Below are positions 7,456 to 16,423 of a DNA stretch of 59,629 nucleotides, piece after piece. The notes beneath the pieces are model-generated. The model was given only the letters and a program-made list of their open reading frames with translations. It did no database searches and was not told the DNA's origin. The position numbers were made by a program, and so were the translations under genes. Source of the stretch: Rhodospirillales bacterium (GTDB lineage: Bacteria; Pseudomonadota; Alphaproteobacteria; Rhodospirillales; UBA2165); contig DUBF01000209.1 of NCBI GenBank assembly GCA_012960465.1, forward strand, positions 1 through 59,629. Direction: 5' to 3'. The number at the start of each line of letters is the position of its first letter. The stretch's first letter is position 1.

Positions 7456-8474
7456 TCCGGCGAGGTAAAGGTGTTGGCTGTATGTGGTATCCTATCGGGT
7501 TTACCGTTTTAGCTAATCCGAGCGCAGCAACTGTTAAAGTAAATGAAGATGGAACTGCGACGCTGTTGACAGGTACTGTTGAGACAGGACAAGGTTCATT
7601 GACTGTACTGGCCCAAATCGCTGCAGAGGAGCTGGGTGTTTCAACCGATGATATTCACGTTGTTTCGGCAGATACGGATACGACACCAATGGATACAGGC
7701 GCGATAGCTAGCCGTACAACCTATGTAACTGGAAATGCAATCAAATTAGCAGCTGCCAATGCGAAGCAAATCTTATTTGAGGTGGCAGCCCCTTTATTGG
7801 AGGTACAGCCAAATCAGTTAGAAGCAGTTGATCGAAAAATACAGGTTCAATACTTCCCCCAACGGTGTTTACCCATTGCTGATGTGGCTCTTCAGGCGCA
7901 GTTCGTCATGGGCCGACCTCCAATTGGCAGTGCTTCATATAATCCGCCAACCGTTGGTATGGACCCAGAAACGGGCCAAGGTAAACCTTTCTCGACCTAT
8001 GTCTATGCAACGCAATGCGCTGAAGTTGAGGTCGATGATGAGACTGGTGAAGTAGATGTTATTTATATGTCAGCGGCCCATGATTGTGGAACAGCAATAA
8101 ATCCGATGCTGGTTGAAGGTCAAATTGAGGGTGGTATCTCAATGGGTATAGGCTTTGCCCTACAGGAGGAAATGTTGTTTGACGATAAAGGTCTGCAGCT
8201 TAACCCTAATTTGACAAATTATATAATGCCGACCAGTTTAGATATGCCGGAAATCGATGTTGATATTGTTGAGAACTTCGATCCAACTGGACCGTTTGGG
8301 GCTAAAGGTGTTGGTGAGCCAACGGCTGTCCCTACAGCCGCTGCCATTTGCAATGCAATTTTTGATGCAGTTGGTGTTAGGATTACCTCTTTACCGGCAA
8401 CAGCCGAAAAAGTACTCCGTGCTATAAAAGAGAAGAATGATAATGACCAAAAGATTTTACCCGCCGCAGAGTAA
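7452..8474 (+). CDS. Mo-hydroxylase molybdopterin subunit, C-terminal half (NdhM-like)
   Basis: 340 residues forming the second molybdopterin domain. GQG at residues 46-48 and GVGEP with the catalytic Glu289 are present, so the active-site base is here while other Mo-site loops are in the preceding frame; both products are needed for activity. The ATG overlaps the upstream stop (ATGA) and has AAGGAG (7438-7443) 8 bases ahead, a textbook coupled start; an in-frame TTG at 7434 is also possible. Eubacterium barkeri nicotinate dehydrogenase has the same division into NdhL and NdhM after FAD and FeS genes. If not natural, the two halves are one gene broken by a frameshift. Confidence 0.82.
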   Translation: MIRRGKGVGCMWYPIGFTVLANPSAATVKVNEDGTATLLTGTVETGQGSLTVLAQIAAEELGVSTDDIHVVSADTDTTPMDTGAIASRTTYVTGNAIKLAAANAKQILFEVAAPLLEVQPNQLEAVDRKIQVQYFPQRCLPIADVALQAQFVMGRPPIGSASYNPPTVGMDPETGQGKPFSTYVYATQCAEVEVDDETGEVDVIYMSAAHDCGTAINPMLVEGQIEGGISMGIGFALQEEMLFDDKGLQLNPNLTNYIMPTSLDMPEIDVDIVENFDPTGPFGAKGVGEPTAVPTAAAICNAIFDAVGVRITSLPATAEKVLRAIKEKNDNDQKILPAAE

Positions 8475-8492
8475 TTTTTTTGATCTTCGATT

Positions 8493-10097
8493 ATGAAAGA
8501 TTTTGATTATATAATTATTGGGGCAGGCTCTGCTGGCTGTGTGTTGGCCAATCGTTTGAGTTCAGATTCAAAAAATAGCGTTCTTGTCTTAGAAGCTGGT
8601 GGTAAAGATTCGAGCCTACTATTTCATATTCCCACCGGTACTGCCAAAATTTGGAATAATCCCAAATATAATTGGTCCTATATGTCTGAGCCAGAACCTC
8701 ACATGAATGACCGCCGCCTATACCATCCACGCGGCAAAGTTTTGGGGGGATCTTCTACGATCAACATGACTGCCTATGTGCGAGGCAATTCCGGAGATTA
8801 TGATCGCTGGGGGCAAATGGGTCTCACGGACTGGAGCTATGAAAAAGTACTGCCGTATTTTAAAAAATCAGAAAACTATCTGACAGAAAAAAGCGAAATT
8901 CGAGGTCAGGATGGACCGATGAAAACTGCGATCTCCCCAACCAAAGACAAAATATTTGATGCGTTCCGGTCGTCAGGTGAAGCGCTCGGCTATAGCTATC
9001 GAGGTGATTATAACGGTAGTGAACAAGAAGGCATAGCTCGTATGCAATTCACAACTGCTGAAGGCAGGCGTCAAAGTACTGCTGTGGCCTTTCTTCACCC
9101 CGCTTTGAAGCGCACTAATCTTACCGCCATTACCAAGGCCCATGTTCAGCGCATTGTATTTGAAGGCAATAAGGCGGTTGGAATAGAATATTTAAAAAAC
9201 GGTCAAAGGTATACCGTGAACGCGAATAAAGAGGTAATCCTATCGTGTGGAACATATAATTCTGCGCAACTATTATTACTTTCAGGAATTGGACCTGCTG
9301 ATCAGCTTCGGGAAAATGGGGTCGAGGTGATATCAGACTGTAAAAATGTGGGGTCGAATTTACAAGATCATCCAAGTGTCATGATTGAATGTGAACGCAA
9401 AACGAGGTCCGTTTTTCAAGAGAATTTAAGATTTGATCGTCTGGTTTTCAATATGGCTCGCGCACAGTTTTTTAAGTCTGGACCAGCCACGCATCCGTTG
9501 GGGTTTGGCACTGGGTTTGTAAAAAGCCGACCTGAGTTGGCATTGCCGGATATTCAGTTATTTTTTCGTTTATTTTCCGTACAATCCCACGAATGGTTCC
9601 CGTTCGTGAAAAAACCTGGACCAACAGGAGTAGGACTACTTGCCTGTCATCTTCGTCCCGAAGCGCGTGGAACGGTTAGCTTGGCATCAGGTAACCCAAA
9701 TGATGCTCCGAAGATAATTAATAACTTTTTTGCTAGCGATATGGATCGGCAGGCAATCCGCCAAGGATTTAAGATTGAGCGTTCTATCATGTCTCAATCT
9801 GCCTTTAGTGAACATCTTGGCGCAGAAATAACGCCCGGCAAAGAGGTTCAAAGCGATAACGAAATAGATGCATTTATCCGTGAAACAGCAATGACGGTCT
9901 TTCATCCGATAGGTACGTGCCGAATGGGGACAGATGAAGCCTCGGTTGTTGATCCAAAACTTAAGGTGCGCGGGTGTGAAAATCTTCGAGTGGTGGATGC
10001 ATCCGTTATGCCTGATCTTGTTGGTGGAAATATTAATGCGCCCGTAATTATGATCGCTGAAAAAGGAGCTGATATGGTGTTGGCCACAAATTCTTAG
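8493..10097 (+). CDS. GMC family FAD-dependent oxidoreductase
   Basis: 534 residues, typical of the glucose-methanol-choline family (choline dehydrogenase, alcohol and sugar dehydrogenases). The FAD motif GAGSAG is at 10-15, the GMC signature HPRGKVLGGSSTIN near 75-88, and the C-terminal catalytic pair is His471 (FHPIGTCRMG) with Asn515 (GGNINAP). There is no signal peptide, so it is cytoplasmic. It follows the Mo-hydroxylase operon by 18 bases and is likely co-transcribed, which suggests that it forms or removes an aldehyde or alcohol handled by the hydroxylase. The ATG at 8493 has only a weak ribosome site. It ends exactly where the convergent sulfurtransferase ends. Confidence 0.92.
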   Translation: MKDFDYIIIGAGSAGCVLANRLSSDSKNSVLVLEAGGKDSSLLFHIPTGTAKIWNNPKYNWSYMSEPEPHMNDRRLYHPRGKVLGGSSTINMTAYVRGNSGDYDRWGQMGLTDWSYEKVLPYFKKSENYLTEKSEIRGQDGPMKTAISPTKDKIFDAFRSSGEALGYSYRGDYNGSEQEGIARMQFTTAEGRRQSTAVAFLHPALKRTNLTAITKAHVQRIVFEGNKAVGIEYLKNGQRYTVNANKEVILSCGTYNSAQLLLLSGIGPADQLRENGVEVISDCKNVGSNLQDHPSVMIECERKTRSVFQENLRFDRLVFNMARAQFFKSGPATHPLGFGTGFVKSRPELALPDIQLFFRLFSVQSHEWFPFVKKPGPTGVGLLACHLRPEARGTVSLASGNPNDAPKIINNFFASDMDRQAIRQGFKIERSIMSQSAFSEHLGAEITPGKEVQSDNEIDAFIRETAMTVFHPIGTCRMGTDEASVVDPKLKVRGCENLRVVDASVMPDLVGGNINAPVIMIAEKGADMVLATNS

Positions 10098-10937
10098 TTA
10101 TTTTTCTACTGGGAAACCCACTATCGATCCCCATTCAGTCCAAGAGCCATCATAAATTTTAACATTTTTATAACCTAAAATATAAGTCATCGCTGTCCAT
10201 GCAAGTGTTGCGCGGTGCGATAATCGACAATAGGCCACAATTTCATCAGCTTTTTGTTGTTCAGTAATTATCTGCGCAAAGATGGCTTCTAATTCTTTAG
10301 CCGACTTAAAGCTATCATCCGAATTTAGTAGCTTCTTGAAGAAGAGGTGTTTTGCGCCAGGAATCCGACCGCCTCTCTCTGCGCCATGGTCAAATTGTCC
10401 GTACTCCATTACCCGCTCTCCAGAGTATTCTTCTGGTGTTCGAACATCAATTAAGACGCGGCCATCGCTACCAAGATTATCTCTGATATTATCCCGTCCA
10501 AGGCGCATCCATTGATCTGGTGATTGAATTTCGTATGTAGTACTCTTTGTTTCTGGTTGTTTTTCTGTAACTGGTAACTGGTCTTCCAGCCACTTTGTTC
10601 GACCGCCATCGAGTAACATTAAATTAGGATGGCCGGCCATTGTTAAAGCCCAAAATGCGTAGGTGCCATATTGCACAGGATCACCATATATTATGAGCCT
10701 GTCTTCATCACTAATACCGATATCACCAAGACGCTCAGCCAACTGTTTTGGGGTAACAAATTGCCGATCAGTTTCATGCCAACATAAATCCTTCCACCAA
10801 AAATTAAACGCACCAGGGATATGTTTTTTAGTATAACCGGCCTCGTCCCCTTTTTTTGATGAAACCTCAATTATTTTTATAGTAGGGTCGAGGAGGCGTT
10901 CCGATAGCCACTCAGTTGATATTATAGGTGAGGACAT
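10098..10937 (-). CDS. Sulfurtransferase with two rhodanese domains (SseA/TST-like)
   Basis: 279 residues, the standard size of thiosulfate or 3-mercaptopyruvate sulfurtransferases. The inactive N-terminal rhodanese domain covers about 5-130, and the catalytic C-terminal domain about 150-275, with active-site Cys237 in the loop CRLSHRA. This loop is neither the CRKGVT of thiosulfate sulfurtransferase nor the CGSGVT of mercaptopyruvate sulfurtransferase, so the donor is uncertain. The C-terminal DGSWTEWG is a family hallmark. It abuts the GMC gene tail-to-tail with no spacer. A role in sulfurating the neighbouring Mo cofactor is possible but unproven. Confidence 0.9.
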   Translation of the reverse strand: MSSPIISTEWLSERLLDPTIKIIEVSSKKGDEAGYTKKHIPGAFNFWWKDLCWHETDRQFVTPKQLAERLGDIGISDEDRLIIYGDPVQYGTYAFWALTMAGHPNLMLLDGGRTKWLEDQLPVTEKQPETKSTTYEIQSPDQWMRLGRDNIRDNLGSDGRVLIDVRTPEEYSGERVMEYGQFDHGAERGGRIPGAKHLFFKKLLNSDDSFKSAKELEAIFAQIITEQQKADEIVAYCRLSHRATLAWTAMTYILGYKNVKIYDGSWTEWGSIVGFPVEK

Positions 10938-11097
10938 GATTAAGTTCCTTCTTATGATTAGTTTTTAAGATAATGTTGGCGATTCTGTGGCTCCTATTTT
11001 TAATTTAGTTAACAGCGGTTCTAACTTCTTCTATGAGAATATTTGGCATACAAATTGTTTTATAAATAAAGTTCAGATTATCGGTGTGTCTAGTTTA

Positions 11098-12111
11098 TTA
11101 ACCATCATGGTCTAAAATAATTTTTATACAATTGCTATCGCCACCGTCTAGCATATCTAACGCTTTATTTATTTGGTTTAGCCCAAGCGTATGAGTAATC
11201 AGAGGCTTAAGGTCAACCACACCCCGTTGAACAAAATCAATGCTAGCCGGGTAGTCTTCAGGTTTGGCAACCCGAGCATTTACAACTTGGATTTCTTTGA
11301 AATACAAATTGTAAAAAGGAAGTTCCCCTTTGGTTTGGGTGTATATACCGAAGGGTAGAATGCGCCCTCCCAATCTAACAAGTTCAATTGCTTCGGCTAA
11401 GATTGATAGTTGGCCGACAGATTCAATGACTAGATCAACACCACCTTTTTCTCCCGTAACTTTGAGGACATCACTTTTTAAATTTTCATTTGGAGCAAAA
11501 GTGAAATCTGCCCCCAGATCTTCTGCAAGTTCACGTTTCCATTTTGAACGCGTCACGCCAATAACCGGATATGCACCATGTGCTTTGGCTAATTGGACAT
11601 GAAGAAGGCCAGTCACGCCGAGGCCATAAACCAAAACCGCCTCACCTGGGAAAATTTTAGCTTTTCGCTGCGCGTGTAAGCAAGTCGTCATAGGCTGAAT
11701 TAGGGGTGCAATTTCAGATTTTAAGTTGTTAGGTAAAGCGTGTATGTTACGGCTCGGAGCTACCATGAAATCGGCAAAACCACCTTCAACATCTCGACCG
11801 ATTAATCCACCATTTGGACAGAGGTGGCTTTGACCGTCTCGACAGTTATAGCATGCCCCGCAATAATAAGCAGGATCAACAATTATTGGAGTTCCTGGAG
11901 CGAGGTCTCCACCGGAGACCACTTCGCCAACCGACTCGTGACCTAAGATGCGGGGGTAGTTAACCGGAATACCTCCTTGGAATATTTTAAGATCAGTCCC
12001 ACATATACCTGACTTGGTAACCTTAATTAATGTTTCATCTGAACTAATATCTGGAACCTTAACTTTCTGGTTTGCGACTTCTCTTGGCGCTGTCAGAACC
12101 ATCGCTTGCAT
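11098..12111 (-). CDS. Zinc-dependent alcohol dehydrogenase (MDR family)
   Basis: 337 residues with a GroES-like domain followed by a Rossmann domain. The catalytic zinc ligands are Cys37 (GICGTD), His58 and Glu59 (GHE). The structural zinc site has four cysteines at 84, 87, 90 and 98. The nucleotide-binding segment YGLGVTGLLHVQLAKAHG is near 165-182. Overall it resembles sorbitol/threonine dehydrogenase-type polyol or hydroxy-acid dehydrogenases. AGGA is 8 bases before the ATG. It lies 14 bases after the 2-hydroxyacid dehydrogenase and is certainly in its operon, so both probably act on one carbon source. Confidence 0.9.
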   Translation of the reverse strand: MQAMVLTAPREVANQKVKVPDISSDETLIKVTKSGICGTDLKIFQGGIPVNYPRILGHESVGEVVSGGDLAPGTPIIVDPAYYCGACYNCRDGQSHLCPNGGLIGRDVEGGFADFMVAPSRNIHALPNNLKSEIAPLIQPMTTCLHAQRKAKIFPGEAVLVYGLGVTGLLHVQLAKAHGAYPVIGVTRSKWKRELAEDLGADFTFAPNENLKSDVLKVTGEKGGVDLVIESVGQLSILAEAIELVRLGGRILPFGIYTQTKGELPFYNLYFKEIQVVNARVAKPEDYPASIDFVQRGVVDLKPLITHTLGLNQINKALDMLDGGDSNCIKIILDHDG

Positions 12112-12125
12112 TTTATCTATCCTGT

Positions 12126-13091
12126 TTAGCTCGGTTTAACTGGATACTTAGGCTCTCCGCCAGACAAGATTGTAGCTACATCGGTCGCAACTGTTGTCTG
12201 AAGATCTAATAGAGCATCCTCAGAGTAGAAACCCGTATGAGGGGTTAGAACCACATCTTCTCGTCCAAGTAGAGGATTATTTTTAGTAGGTGGTTCTTCG
12301 GGAAGGACATCTAAACCGGCTCCAGCGAGCTCACCGGCATCTAGAGCGGCTGCAAGATCATTAATTTCAACTAATGGACCACGTGCAGTATTAATAAGGT
12401 AAGCACTATTTTTCATTTTTTTGAATGCATCCATGTTAAACATATTTTCTGTCTCGGACGTTAACGGTGCGTGAACCGAGATAAAATCAGACTGGCTTAA
12501 AAGATCGTTGAGTTCCACTTTTCCGACATCAAGCTTGGAGAAAATTTCATCAGGGCAATACGGATCAGATGCAATTACATTAATACCAAACGCCTGCGCT
12601 TTTCCGACAATTTTCTGTGGAATATTCCCGAGGCCTATGAGACCCAAGGTTTTACCCCTAATTCGCCCAATTGGCGCCACTGCGGGCATCTCCCATCGTC
12701 CTTGTGCTGCTCGGGCATTAGCAAATGGAATTTTACGTGCGCAAGCCAATAATAGAGCCATCGCGTGATCTGAAACCTCATCTAAACAGTAAACTGGGGC
12801 ATAACAGACTGTTATACCTTTTTCAGTAGCGGCTGTTATATCAATATTATCCGTACCAATACCAAAACGTCCGATGGCCTTACAATTTTTAAGGCCAGTA
12901 ATAACTTCGGCATTTATTTGGCTATATGTTACTAACAACGCGTCCGCATCAGCGGCGACGGCTAGAATGCTCTCGGCTGATGTGTCATTTGACATTCGAA
13001 AATCTTCAGAAGTCTGACCTGAGAGAGCTTTTTTTGCAAGGTCGAGACTTGGAAAGACTGAATCTGCGACAGCAATGATTGAATTGGACAT
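12126..13091 (-). CDS. D-isomer 2-hydroxyacid dehydrogenase (C-terminal-binding-protein-like)
   Basis: 321 residues with the split catalytic domain at both ends and a central NAD domain. The dinucleotide motif reads GLGNIP, with the third glycine replaced by Pro as in some CtBP-like members. The catalytic Arg237 (NTARG), Glu265 (LPEEPP) and His285 (TPHTGF) are all present, so the enzyme should be active, interconverting a 2-keto acid and a D-2-hydroxy acid with NAD(H). It is the first gene of a two-gene minus-strand operon with the zinc alcohol dehydrogenase. A perfect palindrome at 13161-13174 lies 70 bases upstream of its start. Confidence 0.9.
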   Translation of the reverse strand: MSNSIIAVADSVFPSLDLAKKALSGQTSEDFRMSNDTSAESILAVAADADALLVTYSQINAEVITGLKNCKAIGRFGIGTDNIDITAATEKGITVCYAPVYCLDEVSDHAMALLLACARKIPFANARAAQGRWEMPAVAPIGRIRGKTLGLIGLGNIPQKIVGKAQAFGINVIASDPYCPDEIFSKLDVGKVELNDLLSQSDFISVHAPLTSETENMFNMDAFKKMKNSAYLINTARGPLVEINDLAAALDAGELAGAGLDVLPEEPPTKNNPLLGREDVVLTPHTGFYSEDALLDLQTTVATDVATILSGGEPKYPVKPS

Positions 13092-13160
13092 ATTTTCTTT
13101 TTTCCTTCTCGTTAACGGTTATACATTTAATCTACAACCAATCTTTTATAAGAGTAATTA

Positions 13161-13174
13161 ATGCTAACTAGCAT
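13161..13174. promoter_or_regulatory. Palindrome upstream of hydroxyacid dehydrogenase operon
   Basis: ATGCTA-AC-TAGCAT is a perfect 6-2-6 palindrome about 70 bases upstream of the minus-strand start at 13091 and 50 bases past the stop of the membrane-protein gene. It could be an operator, or a short hairpin ending the upstream transcript; it has no adjacent U-run. Confidence 0.3.
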
Positions 13175-13221
13175 CCAAAACCGTCTATTTCCAGTATATT
13201 TTCAGAGAAATATAAAACTAA

Positions 13222-14766
13222 TTAGCCTACAATTGGTTGGGCGATAATCCAAAGACTGAGCATGGTATAACCAATCATCAAAACAATCATAGGAATTTGA
13301 CTGATTAAGGTTCCGTATCGCCCTTGGGAACGATCTGCGTAAATCCGCAGTGCTTCCATATGGGCAACATAAACGGCAATGATGTGTCCTATAACAATAA
13401 GGATAATAGAAAAATACCATACAAATTTTGCGTTTATGATTGTTATATCTGTTTGATAGGCTGACGTATTGAACAAATTCCACCCAAAGCCAAAAGGGTC
13501 TGATATCAGTCGAATAGCAAGTTGTCCTTCTATAGCTAAAAGAGAGATATAGTGTGATAGATGATAAGCAATCGAAATTGGTACAATTGAAAAAATAAAA
13601 ACCCGAGCTAATTCGAGGGTGCGTTTGGTTTCTTCATCCATAAAGGCGCTCAACCAGATAAAGAATCCATAGGTCAAAATGAAAACTATTGGAAAAGATA
13701 GAAGCGCGACCGTATCGAAAAAAGATTGTGCAAAAGCGTCTATTTCTTTGCCCGTTAAATCTTTGGCGAATTCAATATAGCTTAGGGAGATTTGCTGAAA
13801 TGTCTCTGTTTCCGTAAAGCCGTCATAAGTTACTGTTGAAAGTAATAAAAGTATAAAATATACCAAAGTAGGTTCGGGCAAATTTTTATCTTCACGGAGA
13901 AGCCCAATCCCCGGAGGCCTTAAGAACCATTCTGGTTTTTTTGAGTTAATTCTGCCTTCTGTTATAGAAAATCTTGAAAATAATGAGTAAACTACGGTAA
14001 AGCATTCGCCATATTTTAGCCAGGTTTCGCGGCCATAAACCCACATTCCGACAAATGTAAATACGCTATATACCAATAGTGCAGTTGCTACCGAACTAGG
14101 CGTGTTTGAACCTGACCAATTGATTTCTAGCCAAGCAAAGCAGAAGAAAAAAACAAAAGACGGCAAATATCCATATTTTATGGGATATTTATTATGTCTG
14201 GAGAGGTTGTTTCCAGTTATTTTTCTGTATCCATTTTCTGTATATAGAAAAATAGTATTCCATGGATTTATTATTGCCCAGAAATTACCAAGTAAAGAGC
14301 AGATAAAGGCTAAACCAACCCAAGCGATTACCCAGACCATAACAATGGAAATATTATTAAGTGGGTTTTGTGACCCCCAAAACCCTGCCGCTATAATTAA
14401 TATGAAAAGTGCTGTGAACACAAATCGGATTAAGCCAATAATTATTGGATGGACAAGAAATTTTCCTATTCGGCTTTTTAGGAGATTAAATTTTAAGGAG
14501 GCATCATTCTCTCGAGGAGGCCGCGCAAAAAGTGCAATTATAATAAACGAAACCATTACCGCTAGAGCGCCTCCGGCAATGAATAACCATAAGGGCAACG
14601 GAAGGTCATATCTTTGACCAAACGCATGTGCAATTAGGGGTGACGGTATTAGGTGACTTAAAATAAGGGCGCCTGGGAACCAGGCTAAGCTACTAAATTT
14701 TCTAATAGGTCTATTCCATTTTTTATTTTGGATGAACTTCGATATAAAAAAGTGCCCCTTTTCCAT
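13222..14766 (-). CDS. Polytopic membrane protein, 'fenitrothion hydrolase'-like family
   Basis: 514 residues with about 12 hydrophobic segments. The N-terminal one (SSLAWFPGALILSHLIPSPL) is signal-like and is followed by HAFGQRYDLPLPLWLF. Distinctive conserved pieces include NPWNTIF, YGRETWLKYGECFTVV and several membrane histidines and tryptophans. I recall homologues annotated as fenitrothion hydrolase, which is unlikely to be the native role. The start is uncertain: the frame is open to an ATG at 14838, and I chose 14766, which overlaps the upstream cupredoxin-like gene by 44 bases, but neither has a clear ribosome site. The overlap implies co-translation with that protein. Confidence 0.6.
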   Translation of the reverse strand: MEKGHFFISKFIQNKKWNRPIRKFSSLAWFPGALILSHLIPSPLIAHAFGQRYDLPLPLWLFIAGGALAVMVSFIIIALFARPPRENDASLKFNLLKSRIGKFLVHPIIIGLIRFVFTALFILIIAAGFWGSQNPLNNISIVMVWVIAWVGLAFICSLLGNFWAIINPWNTIFLYTENGYRKITGNNLSRHNKYPIKYGYLPSFVFFFCFAWLEINWSGSNTPSSVATALLVYSVFTFVGMWVYGRETWLKYGECFTVVYSLFSRFSITEGRINSKKPEWFLRPPGIGLLREDKNLPEPTLVYFILLLLSTVTYDGFTETETFQQISLSYIEFAKDLTGKEIDAFAQSFFDTVALLSFPIVFILTYGFFIWLSAFMDEETKRTLELARVFIFSIVPISIAYHLSHYISLLAIEGQLAIRLISDPFGFGWNLFNTSAYQTDITIINAKFVWYFSIILIVIGHIIAVYVAHMEALRIYADRSQGRYGTLISQIPMIVLMIGYTMLSLWIIAQPIVG

Positions 14767-15127
14767 GGGTATGCGTTTTTTCATCGCTAAATCCATGTGA
14801 GGTAACGGGAAACCGCCCGGTCGCGTGTGCTTTGACATGCATTGGAGTAATTTTATCGATTACGATCTTTTTTTTGATGTTATAACCGTGGAGATGTAAT
14901 TCAACGTTCTCATCTGTTTGCCAGAGAAGTGTTATTTGATCCCCTTGGGATATGCGAAGTTTCTTTTTACCAACAACTTGACGCTTATTTATTTTAACAG
15001 AAAAAGTTTTAACGCTCTCTGCTGAAGCAGGTTTTGTAAATATTAAGTTATTTAATGGAGAGAAAGATGTCAGAGATAAAGTTAATAGAATAAGTGAGAA
15101 GAATTTCATAATAGTCCATGTAATCAT
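14723..15127 (-). CDS. Secreted cupredoxin-like protein
   Basis: 134 residues with an N-terminal hydrophobic export signal (FFSLILLTLSLTSF) and probable cleavage near PASAES. The mature part is a small beta-sandwich with SQGDQITLLWQTDENVELHLHG, as in cupredoxin and EfeO-type cupredoxin-like domains. His residues in LHLHG and HVKAHATG are present, but there is no clear Cys/Met ligand set, so copper binding is uncertain. A second in-frame ATG at 15109 would shorten the signal peptide to MKFFSLIL and may be the true start. It overlaps the following membrane protein, which suggests a periplasmic partner. Confidence 0.6.
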   Translation of the reverse strand: MITWTIMKFFSLILLTLSLTSFSPLNNLIFTKPASAESVKTFSVKINKRQVVGKKKLRISQGDQITLLWQTDENVELHLHGYNIKKKIVIDKITPMHVKAHATGRFPVTSHGFSDEKTHTHGKGALFYIEVHPK

Positions 15128-15269
15128 TTCAGTTGTTTGAGAAACATATAACCAAAAAGCTCAGAAATTTCGACCAATAAATTCAGAAACAATTTAAAAT
15201 TCTTTGATAGTGGATGCCAATCTTGACAGAACCTTTATAAAAATCATAGGTTCCCTCGTATTCTATAAC

Positions 15270-15281
15270 TCTTATATAAGA
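15270..15281. promoter_or_regulatory. Shared palindrome TCTTATATAAGA, copy 1
   Basis: A perfect 12-base palindrome 58 bases upstream of the Gfo/Idh/MocA-TctB-TctA operon, next to a -10-like TATAAC (15264-15269). The same 12 bases occur upstream of the partner tctC at 18583-18594. A TTGACA (15223-15228) lies further upstream. Probably an operator for a common regulator. Confidence 0.5.
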
Positions 15282-15339
15282 CTTCGAGTGAGTTTATTTT
15301 TTAAAAATTAATAAGATTTAAGTGATAAAAGGGAATAAA

Positions 15340-16407
15340 ATGAAACAAATTAATGTTGGTGTTATTGGCACTGGCTGGTGCGGTGGTATACGAGCAAACA
15401 CGTGTGCCAGTAGTCCATTGGTTAAAGACCTCCACATTGCTGAAATTAGGCCTGAGCGTCTCGAAGAAGTTAAAAATCTTACCAATCCGGTGACCGCGAC
15501 GACAAATTATAAAGAGCTTTTAAAAAACGGTGATATTGGCGCATATTTTATTTCCGCTACGCCGGAGGATATACATTTTCCAATCGCGAAAGACTGTATG
15601 GAAGCTGGTAAGCATGTCTTTCTTGAGAAGCCCTTATCAATAACTTTAGCCGAAGCAGATGAATTAGTTGCTTTAGCTGAGAAAAATAATATTAAATTTA
15701 CAATCGGCTATTCCCAACGTTTTAATCCAAAATTTGCTTATCTTAAAAAATGTTTAAGTGAAGGCACAATTGGCAAGCCTGTCGCGGGTTTAGTTAGCCG
15801 TCATATTACCCGGGGTCTGGGTAGTAAAATTGGCAAGCGTATAAAGCTATCGCCCGCAGCCATGGAAGCAACGCACGATCTGGATTTTCTACTTTGGTGC
15901 CTAGAGCCGGCGAAGCCAATTCGGGTTTACTCGCAGTCTGCTTATGGTGCAATGAAGGATGTAACCGGCCTAGAAGATGCGCAATGGTCAATGGTGACGC
16001 TTGATAATGGTGTGGTCATCACTATCGGGTCGGGTTGGACTATGCCGCCAGGCCATCCCAATTTTTCGGGGACGTGGATTGAGTTCACGGGTACGGAGGG
16101 GATGTTAATTTTGGATGACACTCACAGAGATGTAATTTTAAATACAATGGAAAATGGAATTCGCTTGCCAATGTCGTCAATGCCGGGCGAGCAAGTTGAG
16201 CATGTTTTCGCAGGGCCTATGCATAATGAAGGTGTTCATTTTCTGGAAGCAATTGCGTTAGACCGCCCGGTAATGGTTACACCGCAGGAAGCTCGCCAAG
16301 TAATGGAGGTTTACATGGCTGCTGATTTATCTGTAGACCGGAATGAGCCCGTTACGTTACCGCTAAATAGTAATGACATGTCTTCAATCCGTATTCCTAC
16401 GAAATAA
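15340..16407 (+). CDS. Gfo/Idh/MocA family oxidoreductase
   Basis: 355 residues. The N-terminal Rossmann fold has GTGWCG at 10-15 and the family lysine in LEKP near residue 97. The C-terminal alpha/beta dimer domain has ATHDLDFLLW, containing the conserved His-Asp, near 185. These enzymes oxidise sugars, inositols or related polyols with NAD(P). I chose the ATG at 15340 because AAGGGA is 7 bases upstream; a GTG at 15322 is in frame. TctB follows after 16 bases, so it is co-expressed with a tricarboxylate-type transporter. It is clearly related to the protein at 24081 (shared DDTHRD/EDTHRD segment). Confidence 0.88.
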   Translation: MKQINVGVIGTGWCGGIRANTCASSPLVKDLHIAEIRPERLEEVKNLTNPVTATTNYKELLKNGDIGAYFISATPEDIHFPIAKDCMEAGKHVFLEKPLSITLAEADELVALAEKNNIKFTIGYSQRFNPKFAYLKKCLSEGTIGKPVAGLVSRHITRGLGSKIGKRIKLSPAAMEATHDLDFLLWCLEPAKPIRVYSQSAYGAMKDVTGLEDAQWSMVTLDNGVVITIGSGWTMPPGHPNFSGTWIEFTGTEGMLILDDTHRDVILNTMENGIRLPMSSMPGEQVEHVFAGPMHNEGVHFLEAIALDRPVMVTPQEARQVMEVYMAADLSVDRNEPVTLPLNSNDMSSIRIPTK

Positions 16408-16423
16408 TAGTCTAATTAATCCT

